A DNA stretch of 64,000 bases, taken from positions 1 through 64,000 of the forward strand of contig DDRT01000014.1 in the NCBI GenBank assembly GCA_002343185.1, given 5' to 3'. Positions 18,222 through 27,142 of this stretch are shown in pieces; position 1 is the stretch's first letter; every line of letters begins with the position of its first letter. The notes below the pieces were generated by a model that saw only the letters and a list, made by a program, of their open reading frames with translations, did no database searches and was not told the DNA's origin. The position numbers and the translations under genes were made by a program. The stretch comes from Deltaproteobacteria bacterium UBA2409 (GTDB lineage Bacteria > Bdellovibrionota_C > UBA2361 > DDRT01).

Positions 18222-18248
18222 TAATAATTAAGTCCACTATACCGATTT
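18222..18248 (+). promoter_or_regulatory. Candidate sigma-28 (FliA) promoter
   Basis: TAAT at 18222-18225, 15 bases, then ACCGATTT at 18241-18248. The -10 is identical to that before the flagellin gene and the spacing is the same. The first three of four -35 bases match TAAA. The expected transcript would start about 60 bases before the GTG of the beta-helix gene at 18315. Confidence 0.5.
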
Positions 18249-18314
18249 AAGTCTAAGGTTTTATCTGAATCAGTGCTATGAGTTTCGCGGATAAGATTAA
18301 AAGGTTAGGTTTAG

Positions 18315-20267
18315 GTGCGGTTTTGTATTTCTCTATTGATACTCAGTTCTTCTGGACTAGCCCAAGCTCTTTTAGTTCCTAATCCTCTTGAAAATTTCAA
18401 GATCCAAAGCTACTGCAAGGATAGTTTTTTGATCTTGTTCAAGACCGGCAAGGTGCTTAGTAAGTCAAAGTTAAGAAAGTATAAGAAACAAAAGAGGTTC
18501 AAAAAAAAATTTAAGCTAGCCAAGGCTCGATGTTTCTCTTTACCTGCTCCTACAAATACTCCTGAGCCGATTACATATTCAGAATGCGAGAATCCAATTG
18601 AAAGCACAGATTCAGGTCAAGATATAATTCTAAGACCTAATACCTTCTTTAATTCCAATTATAGTGAAATCAAGCATTTGGCTAAAGCTTTCAGTATGCC
18701 TATGAGTCTGAGAAAGAATACGGGCTTGAGCGATCATGAGCGAGCCCTGCAACTTCAAAAAAGTGTTGAATTTGGAAATATCGTTGCAAATGCAAATCCA
18801 AACAGAAGAGTAAGAATTGTTCTCAATCCATGCAATTTTGATTTTTCTGCAATTCCTCCCACAAAAGATACAGATCTGAATCTCACAGAAAATCAAAAAC
18901 AAGAGTTAAAAGCTCTTAGACCCAAGCTATTGATAAAACAAAGTAACATATCTATTGAAGGTGTCCCGTCCAAAACCAAACTACACTACAAAAGCCCATC
19001 TTTAGCGCAGGATGTTAGTTGCGGTTCTGATAGATGTTACGGAAGAGTGATCCTAGTTGTAATTAGAGGCAAGAATAATATCGCAGTATCAGGAATTCAT
19101 TTCGAAGGTGATATTACATCTGAAGATTTTTTTAATCCTGCCAGACACCTTCATGAAAATTACCTCGCCTTAGGAGCCTCGAAAGGACGTTATGCAATGG
19201 TTATGGTTGGATACCCAATAACAAATCTTCCGACTGCAAACGGAGTAGTTTTTCAAAATAACAAATTCTCTAAGATCAATCTAAGAGCAATAGAGGTTCA
19301 AGGTAATGCAATTTTAAAAAATAACACCTTTGAGGGTGTTTTGCCTGTTCCTACTGGCACACCAAGTGGAAGTTACCAGAATCAGCTAAGTTGCTTTGCA
19401 AATAAAGCTCAGAGTTTTTGTTCACCTGAGTCGCCTTCTCTACCAACTGGACACTCTTTTGGAATGAATTGGCACTCTGGAATTGGGTTATATGGTGTGG
19501 GAATTGAGCCTTCAATTATAGAGAATAATCAGTTTTATGGACTCGTAGAGGGGATAGTAGGTAAAAATTTATTTGAAGGTTCAATCATATCTGAAAATAT
19601 ATTCGAACTAATTGCTGACCACGCGATCTACTTGATGGGTACACAATATAAGAGTGAGATCTCTCGAAATTATTTTTTAAGTGTTCTTTCTCATGTAATA
19701 AAGATGGGAGCTCATTCTACTAGATTGTCTGCAGGTGAAGAATCAGGAGACTTGGGCGCTTTCCAAATGATATTAAAAGATAACGTATTTTCAAAATTCC
19801 GTGGTAGTGCTCTTTTTCTCTCCGGATCCTTTAATCAGATCTTAGACAACGTCATCTTAGATGATTATGATCCTTCTGGATGGTTCAATAGGGAATGGCT
19901 TATTAATGGTCAGATTTCAAGAAATCCTGCTGTTTGGATCTCTACCTATGGAGGAAATACAAACAGAAACATCTGTGGGTACTTCAATCATTCAGAGGGT
20001 AACTTAATACGGAATCTAGCTGCCTCTATACCTGATATTTTCATTCAGCAAATGGATGATTCTTCTTGGGAAAGTTGTAGCGCTGTTACATTAAAGTCAG
20101 ACAGAAGTATAAATTTAAATCAGATAGACGGAGCAGGTTTGATCTATTTTAGATCAAGAGCTTCCTCAGTTTTCAATTCGCAATTGCTCTATGGAAATGG
20201 TGCTGTCTTAGCTGTAGAAAAGTACCCTCCGCGGTGTGGAGGATGTGCTCGTATGGTTTTAAACTAG
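18315..20267 (+). CDS. Exported parallel beta-helix protein
   Basis: The 650-residue product starts at GTG 18315 behind AGGTTAGG and has a signal peptide (RFCISLLILSSSGLAQA). A basic Lys-rich stretch follows (residues about 45-75, KSKLRKYKKQKRFKKKFK). From about residue 190 to the end, repeated short strands with N-rich turns (GNAILKNNTFEGVL, EPSIIENNQFYGLV, EGSIISENIFELIA, YKSEISRNYFLSVL) form a right-handed parallel beta-helix of the pectate-lyase/NosD type. Several Cys residues suggest disulfides outside the cytoplasm. Such proteins bind or cleave polysaccharide; no catalytic set could be pointed to. A sigma-28-like promoter upstream links it to flagellar expression. Confidence 0.8.
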   Translation: MRFCISLLILSSSGLAQALLVPNPLENFKIQSYCKDSFLILFKTGKVLSKSKLRKYKKQKRFKKKFKLAKARCFSLPAPTNTPEPITYSECENPIESTDSGQDIILRPNTFFNSNYSEIKHLAKAFSMPMSLRKNTGLSDHERALQLQKSVEFGNIVANANPNRRVRIVLNPCNFDFSAIPPTKDTDLNLTENQKQELKALRPKLLIKQSNISIEGVPSKTKLHYKSPSLAQDVSCGSDRCYGRVILVVIRGKNNIAVSGIHFEGDITSEDFFNPARHLHENYLALGASKGRYAMVMVGYPITNLPTANGVVFQNNKFSKINLRAIEVQGNAILKNNTFEGVLPVPTGTPSGSYQNQLSCFANKAQSFCSPESPSLPTGHSFGMNWHSGIGLYGVGIEPSIIENNQFYGLVEGIVGKNLFEGSIISENIFELIADHAIYLMGTQYKSEISRNYFLSVLSHVIKMGAHSTRLSAGEESGDLGAFQMILKDNVFSKFRGSALFLSGSFNQILDNVILDDYDPSGWFNREWLINGQISRNPAVWISTYGGNTNRNICGYFNHSEGNLIRNLAASIPDIFIQQMDDSSWESCSAVTLKSDRSINLNQIDGAGLIYFRSRASSVFNSQLLYGNGAVLAVEKYPPRCGGCARMVLN

Positions 20268-20270
20268 GGG

Positions 20271-21347
20271 CTAAGTATCGAACGTTACCTTGATACTAGA
20301 TCCGCCACCCTCTCTTTTTTCAAATTCGAGTGTAGCTCCAGCAATTGTAAGAAGTTTTGAGGCTATAACAAGTCCAAGTCCAGCACCTTGCTGCTCTCTT
20401 TTATCGCGGCCATGTTGTTGAAATTCCGCTAGTGATTTTTTCACCTGAGATGGATCTAGTCCACATCCTCGGTCATGGATAGTGACTGAATTTTGAGCTA
20501 TTTCGATCATTATTTCCTTAATCGAATCAGAAAATTTCACTGCATTATCTATTATTCTACTTAGAGCATCAACGAGATGTGGCTCAAAGGCGCAGATAGT
20601 TCCTTCACCCGCACTTCCTTTAAGAGCTATAGTGAAACCTTTATCTTTAAGTTCGGCTCCCCATCGTTTTATAAGCATATTAATTACAGATGAGATTGAG
20701 ATATGGCTTTTTCGTTCATTGAAGATTCTTTCAGTAATTCCGGCTTCTATCTGTTGAAGTTGAATAAAATCAGATACTAGCTTTTCTAATCTTGCTCCGC
20801 TTCTTCTGATTGCCTCTAAAAGCTGAACTGTTTTATCTTCTTCGTCTTTTTTTGATTGATCAATCAAAAGTTCTGCTCCAGTGTTGATAGCAACAAGTGG
20901 TGTTCTTAGTTCATGGCTTAGCGTATGAAGCACCTGCTTTCTGTATGAGTTGTATTGCTCTTTTGAAGCACCTGCTCGTTTTAGCTTACCTTTTACGACT
21001 GCTAAAAGCTCTTCTGGTTCAAAAGGCTTTACAAGATAATCATCAATTCCAAGCTCAGAACCTTTCGCTCTTTCAAACTTTTGATCAAGTGCTGTAAGAA
21101 AAACAAATGGTATCTGAGAGCAGCTAGGAGTTTTTCTTAATGTATCATAAAGCTCATAGCCATCCATTTGTGGCATCATCACATCGCAAAGAATCAGATC
21201 TACTGAGTCGTTTTCTAATAAGCTGATTGCTTCTTTTCCGTTGTTGGCTACAGATACTTGAAAATTAGCCTGTCTTAATAGGGTACTAACGACCCCTGAA
21301 ACCAGGGGATTATCATCAACTACGAGAATTTTGTACCGCTCTTCCAT
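20271..21347 (-). CDS. Receiver-histidine kinase hybrid (REC-HisKA-HATPase)
   Basis: The 358-residue cytoplasmic protein has an N-terminal receiver domain (phospho-acceptor D55 in LILCDVMMPQMDG, acidic pair D11-D12, K107), then HisKA with H145 in LHTLSHELRTPL, and a HATPase with IIDNAVKFSD, HDRGCGLD and GAGLGLVIA. There is no membrane segment or sensor. The REC-first order means it receives phosphate or an allosteric signal from another kinase. No response regulator is adjacent. The gene ends 3 bases from the beta-helix gene stop (convergent). Confidence 0.95.
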   Translation of the reverse strand: MEERYKILVVDDNPLVSGVVSTLLRQANFQVSVANNGKEAISLLENDSVDLILCDVMMPQMDGYELYDTLRKTPSCSQIPFVFLTALDQKFERAKGSELGIDDYLVKPFEPEELLAVVKGKLKRAGASKEQYNSYRKQVLHTLSHELRTPLVAINTGAELLIDQSKKDEEDKTVQLLEAIRRSGARLEKLVSDFIQLQQIEAGITERIFNERKSHISISSVINMLIKRWGAELKDKGFTIALKGSAGEGTICAFEPHLVDALSRIIDNAVKFSDSIKEIMIEIAQNSVTIHDRGCGLDPSQVKKSLAEFQQHGRDKREQQGAGLGLVIASKLLTIAGATLEFEKREGGGSSIKVTFDT

Positions 21348-21420
21348 GACCGCTCTATATCGATGTCGACAAATGGGAAGATTATCTAAAGTGGAAATGA
21401 CGAAGGTTTAGCATTTTCAA

Positions 21421-21501
21421 ACTTGGGGGTCAGGCCGAAAAGGCCTGACCAGACAGACGCTAGCATTTGCCTGGTCAGGCCTTCCGGCCTGACCCCCAAG
21501 T
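21421..21501. repeat. GGGGTCAGGCC palindromic element, copy b
   Basis: Perfect 16-bp terminal inverted repeats ACTTGGGGGTCAGGCC (21421-21436) and GGCCTGACCCCCAAGT (21486-21501) surround a second nested pair (AGGCCTGACCAG and CTGGTCAGGCCT) and the core GACGCTAGCATTTGC. The inner 40 bases are identical to copy c at 44748. It lies between valS and the kinase gene. Confidence 0.9.
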
Positions 21502-21520
21502 AAAATATATTTACCTGCCC

Positions 21521-24232
21521 TTAACCTATCCCCCGAATCTCAACCTGAAGGAGATCTATGCTTGCTTTGAGTTGCGATAACTTAGTTCGCTCTTCTTCAA
21601 CAAGTTTAGGATCAGCTCTTTTTGAAAAATCTGAAGACAACTTAGCTTCGCAAGAATTAACTCTTAAGATAGTTTCATTCAGTTCTTTTACTAAGAATTC
21701 TTTGTAAACAGCTTTATTTTTAACCTCACAAAGTACTTCTCCGCCCTTATAAGGTTTTTTTAATGGGTCATTAATTTGATCTAAAACAGTGACTCTTGCG
21801 ATCCCTTCTACTAGGGCTTTTTCTTCTATTGATAAATTATCTACTGAGATATTCATCGGGGAGTAGGGTGCGCCAATTCCAGCTTTTACCTGTCTTATGG
21901 CTGTAATTATATCAATTACCCTCTCGATATTTGTAGAGCCATCAGAGTTGAAATTAAACTCCCATGATTCTTCAGCTAAAGTTTCCTTATCCTTTAAAAA
22001 TGGAAGCTTCAGATAGATAGCTTCTGTAATAAAAGGGATAAATGGATGTAGCATTAAAAGAACAGCTTTAAATGTTACTGCTGTTACATACTTTGACTCT
22101 GGCTCATTAGCCATCACCTTCATCATTTCAAGATACCAGTCGCAGTAGGTAAACCACACAAAGTCATAAGCTAAGTCAGCCGCTTGCGGGATTGCGTAGC
22201 TTGATAATCTCTCAGAAACTTCGGTAAAAACTCTAGCAGTTTTATCTAAAATCCATTTTGAAGATTCAAGTTTTATTTCTGTTGGTTTGACAGCTTCTAA
22301 TCCAAATTTAAGTTCAATAAGCTTTGAAGCATTCCAAAGCTTATTTGTAAATTTGCTATAACCTTCAATTTTCTTTGCACTAAATTTTAGATCTATGCCA
22401 GGAGAGGTTCCAACTATCATTCCTAGTCGTAAGGCATCAGCTCCGTACTTTTTTAACATCTCTTTAGGTTCAATGCCGTTGCCTTTTGACTTGGACATCT
22501 TCTGTCCTTTTTCGTCTCTAATAAGGCCATGAAAATAAAGATTCTTAAAAGGAACATCATTGAACCTATAGGCAGCAAATAAGATCATCCTACATGCCCA
22601 AAAAAACAGAATATCTCTACCCATCACCATGGTGTGAGTCGGGAAGTAGGGTGATGTAGTTTTAAGATCAAAAAGTCCGGCAGCAGAAACAGTTGTATAT
22701 GGCCACTGGCCTGAGGAGAACCAGGTATCGAAAGTATCAGTCTCCTGAACCCAATCGGCTCCCGGTGAGTCAATTGAAGCTTTTATCTCAGCACCTTTGG
22801 TCCAAATAGGGATCTGATGCCCCCACCAAAGCTGCCTTGAGATGTTCCAGTCTTTCAAATTTTCAAACCACTTAATGACTTGATCGGTAAAGTTTTCAGG
22901 ATAAATTTTTATTTTGCCATCTCTAAGCAATTTTAATGCTCGCTCTTTTAAATTTAACTCGGGTTTGTCTACCCTTAACCACCATTGCTCAGATAATTGA
23001 GGCTCAATCACATCTTTCCCTCGCTCCGAGATTGGAACTTTGTGTGTGATGGTTTTAGTGTTGACTAGATCCTCACCTAAATTTTCAATTACTTTTTTTC
23101 TTGCCTCATTCACAGAGAGCCCCGCGTATGGGCCTGCAAGCTCAGTCATTTTGCCGAACTTATCAATAACCTGACGCATTTCTAACCCTGCTTCTTCTCC
23201 AATCTCATAATCAAGAAAATCATGAGCAGGGGTTACTTTTACGATTCCGGTTCCAAATAATGGATCAACTTTTTTAGTTGCTATTATTGGAATTTCATAT
23301 CCAAGAAGAGGCACACGAACTTTCTTGCCAACTAACTCTTTATATCTAGGATCAGCAGGATGAACTGCAAGTGCTGTATCTCCAAGTAGGGTTTCTGGTC
23401 TTGTAGTTGCAGTAATTAAGTCAAATCCAAAAAAAGGAACTAAGACTGTCCCGTCTCTGGTTACTAGCGGATCAGAGATCTCATGAGAAAATACACAGTA
23501 ATTAGCGCCATTAATCTCAAGTAGATCGCCAATAGGTAGTTTTTGACCCTCTATAAACATTGCATCAGATGAGGTCTTTTGAAGGTTAAACTCGGATTTT
23601 TTAATTGGTTTCCTGGATATAGTTACTCCTTTGTATCTTATAAACCAAAGAGATCCTTTCTGTTCTTGATACTCAACCTCTACATCTGAAATAGCGGTTT
23701 GAGAAAATACAGACCAATTTACAATTCTTAGTCCTTTATAGATCAGACCGTCATTCCACATCTGAATAAAGGTTTCATAAACAGTTCGGTTAAGTCTCTC
23801 GTCCAGGGTGAAAAACTCTTTATCCCAATCAGCTGTGATTCCGATGCTCTGTTCCTGAGCTCTCATGTATCCGGCTCGGTCTAAGCAGAATTCAGAACAT
23901 TTTTTGTATAACTCCTCTCTGGCTAATGTGGCGGGATCAATCCCTTCTGCTTTAAGCTTCTTCTCGTAAACAACTTGAGTTTGAATCCCTGCATGATCTT
24001 TTCCTGGAAGAAGAAGAGTAGGGAGACCTTTAGCTCTGTAGAATCTTCCTAAAATGTCCATCGTGACATAACCAAACACATGTCCTAAGTGAAGCTCCCC
24101 ATTCGCATTAGGGGGAGGCATAGTAAGAACAAAAGGATCTTTTGAGGAAGATTTTAGTGAGCCAACATTCCTTTTAAGCCAAAGTTGATAGATCTTTGGC
24201 TCTTCTTCTTCAAAGTTAAAAAACTGACTCAT
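21521..24232 (-). CDS. valS: Valyl-tRNA synthetase
   Basis: ValRS charges tRNA-Val in the cytosol. The 903 residues contain the class I HIGH-type motif in PPPNANGELHLGHVFG, the editing CP1 domain with TTRPETLLGDTALAVHP, the Val-specific DTFDTWFSSGQWP, the KMSKS loop GQKMSKSKGNGIEP and an anticodon domain with WFTYCDWYLE. The C-terminal coiled coil typical of ValRS is present (SDFSKRADPKLVEEERTKL). An extra segment of about 40 residues precedes the editing motif. The start overlaps the upstream membrane protein gene by 17 bases. Confidence 0.97.
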   Translation of the reverse strand: MSQFFNFEEEEPKIYQLWLKRNVGSLKSSSKDPFVLTMPPPNANGELHLGHVFGYVTMDILGRFYRAKGLPTLLLPGKDHAGIQTQVVYEKKLKAEGIDPATLAREELYKKCSEFCLDRAGYMRAQEQSIGITADWDKEFFTLDERLNRTVYETFIQMWNDGLIYKGLRIVNWSVFSQTAISDVEVEYQEQKGSLWFIRYKGVTISRKPIKKSEFNLQKTSSDAMFIEGQKLPIGDLLEINGANYCVFSHEISDPLVTRDGTVLVPFFGFDLITATTRPETLLGDTALAVHPADPRYKELVGKKVRVPLLGYEIPIIATKKVDPLFGTGIVKVTPAHDFLDYEIGEEAGLEMRQVIDKFGKMTELAGPYAGLSVNEARKKVIENLGEDLVNTKTITHKVPISERGKDVIEPQLSEQWWLRVDKPELNLKERALKLLRDGKIKIYPENFTDQVIKWFENLKDWNISRQLWWGHQIPIWTKGAEIKASIDSPGADWVQETDTFDTWFSSGQWPYTTVSAAGLFDLKTTSPYFPTHTMVMGRDILFFWACRMILFAAYRFNDVPFKNLYFHGLIRDEKGQKMSKSKGNGIEPKEMLKKYGADALRLGMIVGTSPGIDLKFSAKKIEGYSKFTNKLWNASKLIELKFGLEAVKPTEIKLESSKWILDKTARVFTEVSERLSSYAIPQAADLAYDFVWFTYCDWYLEMMKVMANEPESKYVTAVTFKAVLLMLHPFIPFITEAIYLKLPFLKDKETLAEESWEFNFNSDGSTNIERVIDIITAIRQVKAGIGAPYSPMNISVDNLSIEEKALVEGIARVTVLDQINDPLKKPYKGGEVLCEVKNKAVYKEFLVKELNETILRVNSCEAKLSSDFSKRADPKLVEEERTKLSQLKASIDLLQVEIRGIG

Positions 24233-24623
24233 ATCGCGCTACAGAAAACCAACCATATAGAAGTGACAAGCAAGAAGCTAATGATACAGCAAGTGAAAGA
24301 GCCATAAGTGTAGATATCACCATATCAAGATGTTTTGGATAAAGACCTGAAAGAGCAACTGAGAGTCCAACCGAAAAAATAATTGCAAGAACTACCACGA
24401 AAGACTCAAGCTTCGAGCCTTTGGCTCTTAGAAACATAATTAAAAACCATATATTAATAAGTAAAAGGATCTGTCCTAAAACTGGGACAAATAGTGCAGT
24501 TGTTAGATGAAAAGGGGTAAGTAGGAAGCTAAGAGTTGGGGTAATAAAACTAAAGGGGAGCTTTGCCCGTTTTGCCCTTAAAATAGCCCTTTCGGTACGT
24601 TCTAGTTTATCCAGTAAATTCAT
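24216..24623 (-). CDS. Small membrane protein upstream of valS, unknown
   Basis: The 135-residue product has a basic N-terminus (KLERTERAILRAKRAKL) followed by four hydrophobic helices. No family was recognised. It overlaps valS by 17 bases and is probably cotranscribed with it. A divergent small gene starts 36 bases from its start. Confidence 0.65.
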   Translation of the reverse strand: MNLLDKLERTERAILRAKRAKLPFSFITPTLSFLLTPFHLTTALFVPVLGQILLLINIWFLIMFLRAKGSKLESFVVVLAIIFSVGLSVALSGLYPKHLDMVISTLMALSLAVSLASCLSLLYGWFSVARYESVF

Positions 24624-24659
24624 ATTAAGAAATTCTACCAGGCTGACGATATCCTATTT

Positions 24660-24893
24660 ATGACCATTTTTCTATTGGCTCTTTCGATGCTCCTAGCTTA
24701 TGCCACAATAGTGCTACCGGTGAGAGAAGCAAAAAGAGCTAGATCAAAACAAGCCTTTGATGATACTTACAGAGCCTTTCAGCTCTACTATATCAAAAAG
24801 CACTACCCTGAGGTTGAGGATCTATCGTTTGAAGAGATAAAGGGTAAGTTCAATATTAGATCAGCTTATAACTCACTTAGTATAAAAAACTAA
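24660..24893 (+). CDS. Small single-pass membrane protein, unknown
   Basis: The 77-residue product has one N-terminal membrane helix (IFLLALSMLLAYATIVLPV) and a charged cytoplasmic tail rich in Arg/Lys and aromatic residues. No domain was recognised. It precedes the flagellin by 169 bases, but the flagellin has its own promoter. Reality rests on clean coding composition and start placement. Confidence 0.5.
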   Translation: MTIFLLALSMLLAYATIVLPVREAKRARSKQAFDDTYRAFQLYYIKKHYPEVEDLSFEEIKGKFNIRSAYNSLSIKN

Positions 24894-25009
24894 GCAGCTC
24901 TGCACAAAATATTAAGCTGTTTTCTCCATATATTTCGAGTCGGCTTATTAGTTAATGCCTGATTTTATTCATCATATTCTAAATCATGAATATTAAGCTC
25001 CCCTAAACC

Positions 25010-25036
25010 TAAACCTAGTCCAATTAATACCGATTT
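25010..25036 (+). promoter_or_regulatory. Sigma-28 (FliA) promoter of the flagellin gene
   Basis: TAAA at 25010-25013, 15 bases, then ACCGATTT at 25029-25036, matching the flagellar sigma-28 consensus TAAAGTTT-N11-GCCGATAA in spacing and in the core CCGAT. The start codon is 27 bases downstream with AAGGA at 25049-25053. flgM, whose product inhibits sigma-28, lies in the same window. Confidence 0.82.
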
Positions 25037-25062
25037 TTTAATTAGACCAAGGATTTAGGTAG

Positions 25063-26079
25063 ATGCCAATAACAATTGGAACCAACATAGCATCACTACA
25101 AGCTCAAAGAAGGCTTAATGAGTCTGATCCGTCAAGACTATTTGAAAAGTTAGCATCAGGAATGAGGATTAACAGAGCAAGTGATGATGCAGCAGGACTC
25201 GCAATTTCAGAAGACATAAATCTAAGAACTAGAGTTTACACTAAAGCCATTTTAAACGGGAACGATGCTCAAAGTCTTCTTTCTATTGCAGATTCGACTT
25301 TAGGAAATCTTAGCACAGTTGTTACTAGAATTAGAGAATTATCGCAGCAATCTGCAAATGGAACATTTAGCTCAACTCAAAGAGCATCTTTAGATGCTGA
25401 GGCTCAGGCTCTTAAAGATGAATTTTTTAGAATCAGCAGATCAGCTTCTTTTAATGGAATAAATCTCTTTGATGGAACACTTGGTGATGGAATTAGATTC
25501 CAGTTGGGATTTGGTACTGATGGAAGTTTGTTTTCTTCAGTAGGTGGAAAACTTGGTACTGGGAGTATTGCAGCGGCCTCCGGTAGTAATAGATATACTT
25601 TAGAAGGCACTACAGCGAGTGATGTAGCACTTGGTGATCTTAACGGTGATGGATTTGCTGATATGGTTACAGTGTCAGGAACTGGACTTGCAAGCTATTT
25701 CAATATCAGACTTGGAAATGGTGATGGTACTTTTGGAGCAAGTACAAGCCTAGCTTCTATTTCAGGGAGTTCAAATGCCGTAACTCTTGGAGATCTTAAC
25801 GGTGATGGATATTTGGACATGGTAGCTGTTGGAACTGGTGGAGGCACTGCTCAAGCATCGATCAGGCTTGGTAATGGGAATGGTACATTTGGAGCTTCAA
25901 CTACCTATACTTCTATGGGTGAATTCGGAGTTCAGTTAGCAGATCTAAATGGAGATGGGGTACTAGACCTGGTAGCCGCAGGCGGAGCAGCCGCAGGTAC
26001 TATTGGAGTAAGACTTGGTGTTGGTGATGGAACATTTAGTACTCTTCAAAACTTCGGTGGAGGGGGAGTGTATCAATAA
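25063..26079 (+). CDS. fliC: Flagellin with FG-GAP propeller insert, part before an in-frame TAA
   Basis: Flagellin is the filament subunit exported through the flagellar type III apparatus. Residues 1-150 are a normal flagellin D0/D1 N-terminus (PITIGTNIASLQAQRRLNES, LASGMRINRASDDAAGLAIS, RIRELSQQSANGT, FNGINLFDG). The variable region is replaced by FG-GAP/VCBS repeats, each with LGDLNGDGxxD and IRLGNGDGTF. After three repeats the frame meets TAA 26077-26079. It then continues open to 26988 with four more repeats and a complete flagellin C-terminus, so 25063-26988 reads as one 641-position gene with a single nonsense codon (or read error). Translated as is, the 338-residue product lacks the C-terminal D0/D1 and could not polymerise. 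Confidence 0.85.
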   Translation: MPITIGTNIASLQAQRRLNESDPSRLFEKLASGMRINRASDDAAGLAISEDINLRTRVYTKAILNGNDAQSLLSIADSTLGNLSTVVTRIRELSQQSANGTFSSTQRASLDAEAQALKDEFFRISRSASFNGINLFDGTLGDGIRFQLGFGTDGSLFSSVGGKLGTGSIAAASGSNRYTLEGTTASDVALGDLNGDGFADMVTVSGTGLASYFNIRLGNGDGTFGASTSLASISGSSNAVTLGDLNGDGYLDMVAVGTGGGTAQASIRLGNGNGTFGASTTYTSMGEFGVQLADLNGDGVLDLVAAGGAAAGTIGVRLGVGDGTFSTLQNFGGGGVYQ

Positions 26080-26640
26080 TCAGATCTATTTATATCCGAT
26101 CTAAACGGTGATGGTAAGTTAGATATAGGAGTTATTGATACTGGAAGAAGTGGATATGCTACAGTCTATTTCGGAAACGGAAATGGAACATTTGGCGGAG
26201 TCGTCTCTTACAATATGGGCTTTTCGTCTGGGACTGGAATATCTGCAGGCGATTTAAACGGAGACGGAATTTTAGATCTTGTAGCTGTAGGTAATGCAGG
26301 TTCGGGTTATACCTCTGTCAGACTCGGAAATGGTGATGGAACATTTAGGGATGTAGTATCGTACGCCGATGTAATAGCTCAGCAAGAGATGATACTTGCT
26401 GATATGAATGGAGATGGAAAGCTTGACGTAGTTTCTACGGGATTTTTTGGTGGTGAGGGCTACGCAACAATCAGGCTTGGAAATGGCGATGGAACCTTTG
26501 GTAGCTCAACCAGTTTTATCTCCGATAAAGCATCCTCAGCAGGATTGTTTGCAGGTGATATTAATGGGGATGGGGTATTTGATATAGTTACAGCAGGAGT
26601 ATCAGATGGTACAGCAAGCTCTTCAGCTCTTTTTGGTTTC
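25618..26640 (+). repeat. Seven FG-GAP/VCBS repeats within flagellin
   Basis: D-x-N-G-D-G calcium-loop codons begin at 25636, 25792, 25942, 26098, 26251, 26401 and 26557, a period of 50-52 codons. Each unit ends in a GNGDGTF-like turn, except the last. Seven FG-GAP repeats is the number that closes a seven-bladed propeller, as in integrin alpha chains. Repeats are diverged in DNA, so this is not a recent tandem expansion. Confidence 0.9.
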
Positions 26641-26988
26641 ACCCGTGATGGGGTTTCACCAATTCTTCCATTTAGCTTAAAAACGAAAGCTGAGTCCCTT
26701 CAGGCTATGTCTATGCTTGATAGAACTCTGTCTAATCTTTCACTTCAGCGGGGAGTTATTGGAGCTTCTCAGTCAAGAGTAGGTATTGCGATTGGGAATC
26801 TTCAAAGTGCAAGAGAATCTTTCGTTGCAGCTAGATCTAGGATTATTGATCTTGATATTGCAAGCGTATCAGCTGATATGATCAGAGTTCAGATCCTTCA
26901 AAAGACTGCTACTGCAATTTTAGCGCAAGCTAATCAGGCTCCAAAGCTTGCTTTAAGTTTGATAGCAGGGAAAGAGTCTAAGTTATAA
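26080..26988 (+). pseudogene. fliC: Flagellin continuation after the in-frame stop (C-terminal D1/D0)
   Basis: Directly after TAA 26077-26079, in the same frame, come repeats 4-7 and then a canonical flagellin C-terminus: SLQAMSMLDRTLSNLSLQRG, IGASQSRVGIAIGNLQSARE, ARSRIIDLDIASVSADMIR and ILAQANQAPKLALSLI. The first ATG after the stop is at 26215, without a ribosome site, so independent translation is unlikely and would lose repeat 4. The intact reading on both sides points to a very recent mutation, a C-to-T change of a Gln codon being the simplest (CAA to TAA), a sequencing error, or stop readthrough. Confidence 0.8.
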
Positions 26989-27084
26989 TTGAAAATTCTT
27001 TGTGGTTCAATTGTATATACTTAGAATCTGAAAGACTCATTTCAAGGTCATCGAAAAGTGTTTCCTTAACTTCCGCATTTCTTT

Positions 27085-27117
27085 ATTAACCACGGAGACC
27101 ACTAAGAATACAAAGGG
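27085..27117. repeat. AACCACGGAGA-type repeat fragment
   Basis: The stretch ATTAACCACGGAGACCACTA followed by AGAATACAAAG resembles a short non-coding repeat common in environmental bacterial genomes and related in style to the CTCTGCG repeats at 8645 and 56854. It lies between convergent flagellin and aldolase genes. Confidence 0.4.
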
Positions 27118-27142
27118 AATGATTTGCTTCCAGGTTACAAGC

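Noticed and set aside
26215..26988. A separate second flagellin gene starting at ATG 26215
   Set aside because: No ribosome site, no flagellin N-terminus, and the same frame is open back to the TAA at 26077 with a complete repeat 4 in between.
26987..27012. AATTGAA...TTCAATT stem as the flagellin terminator
   Set aside because: The stem is all A/T apart from one G-C pair and has no T tract after it.
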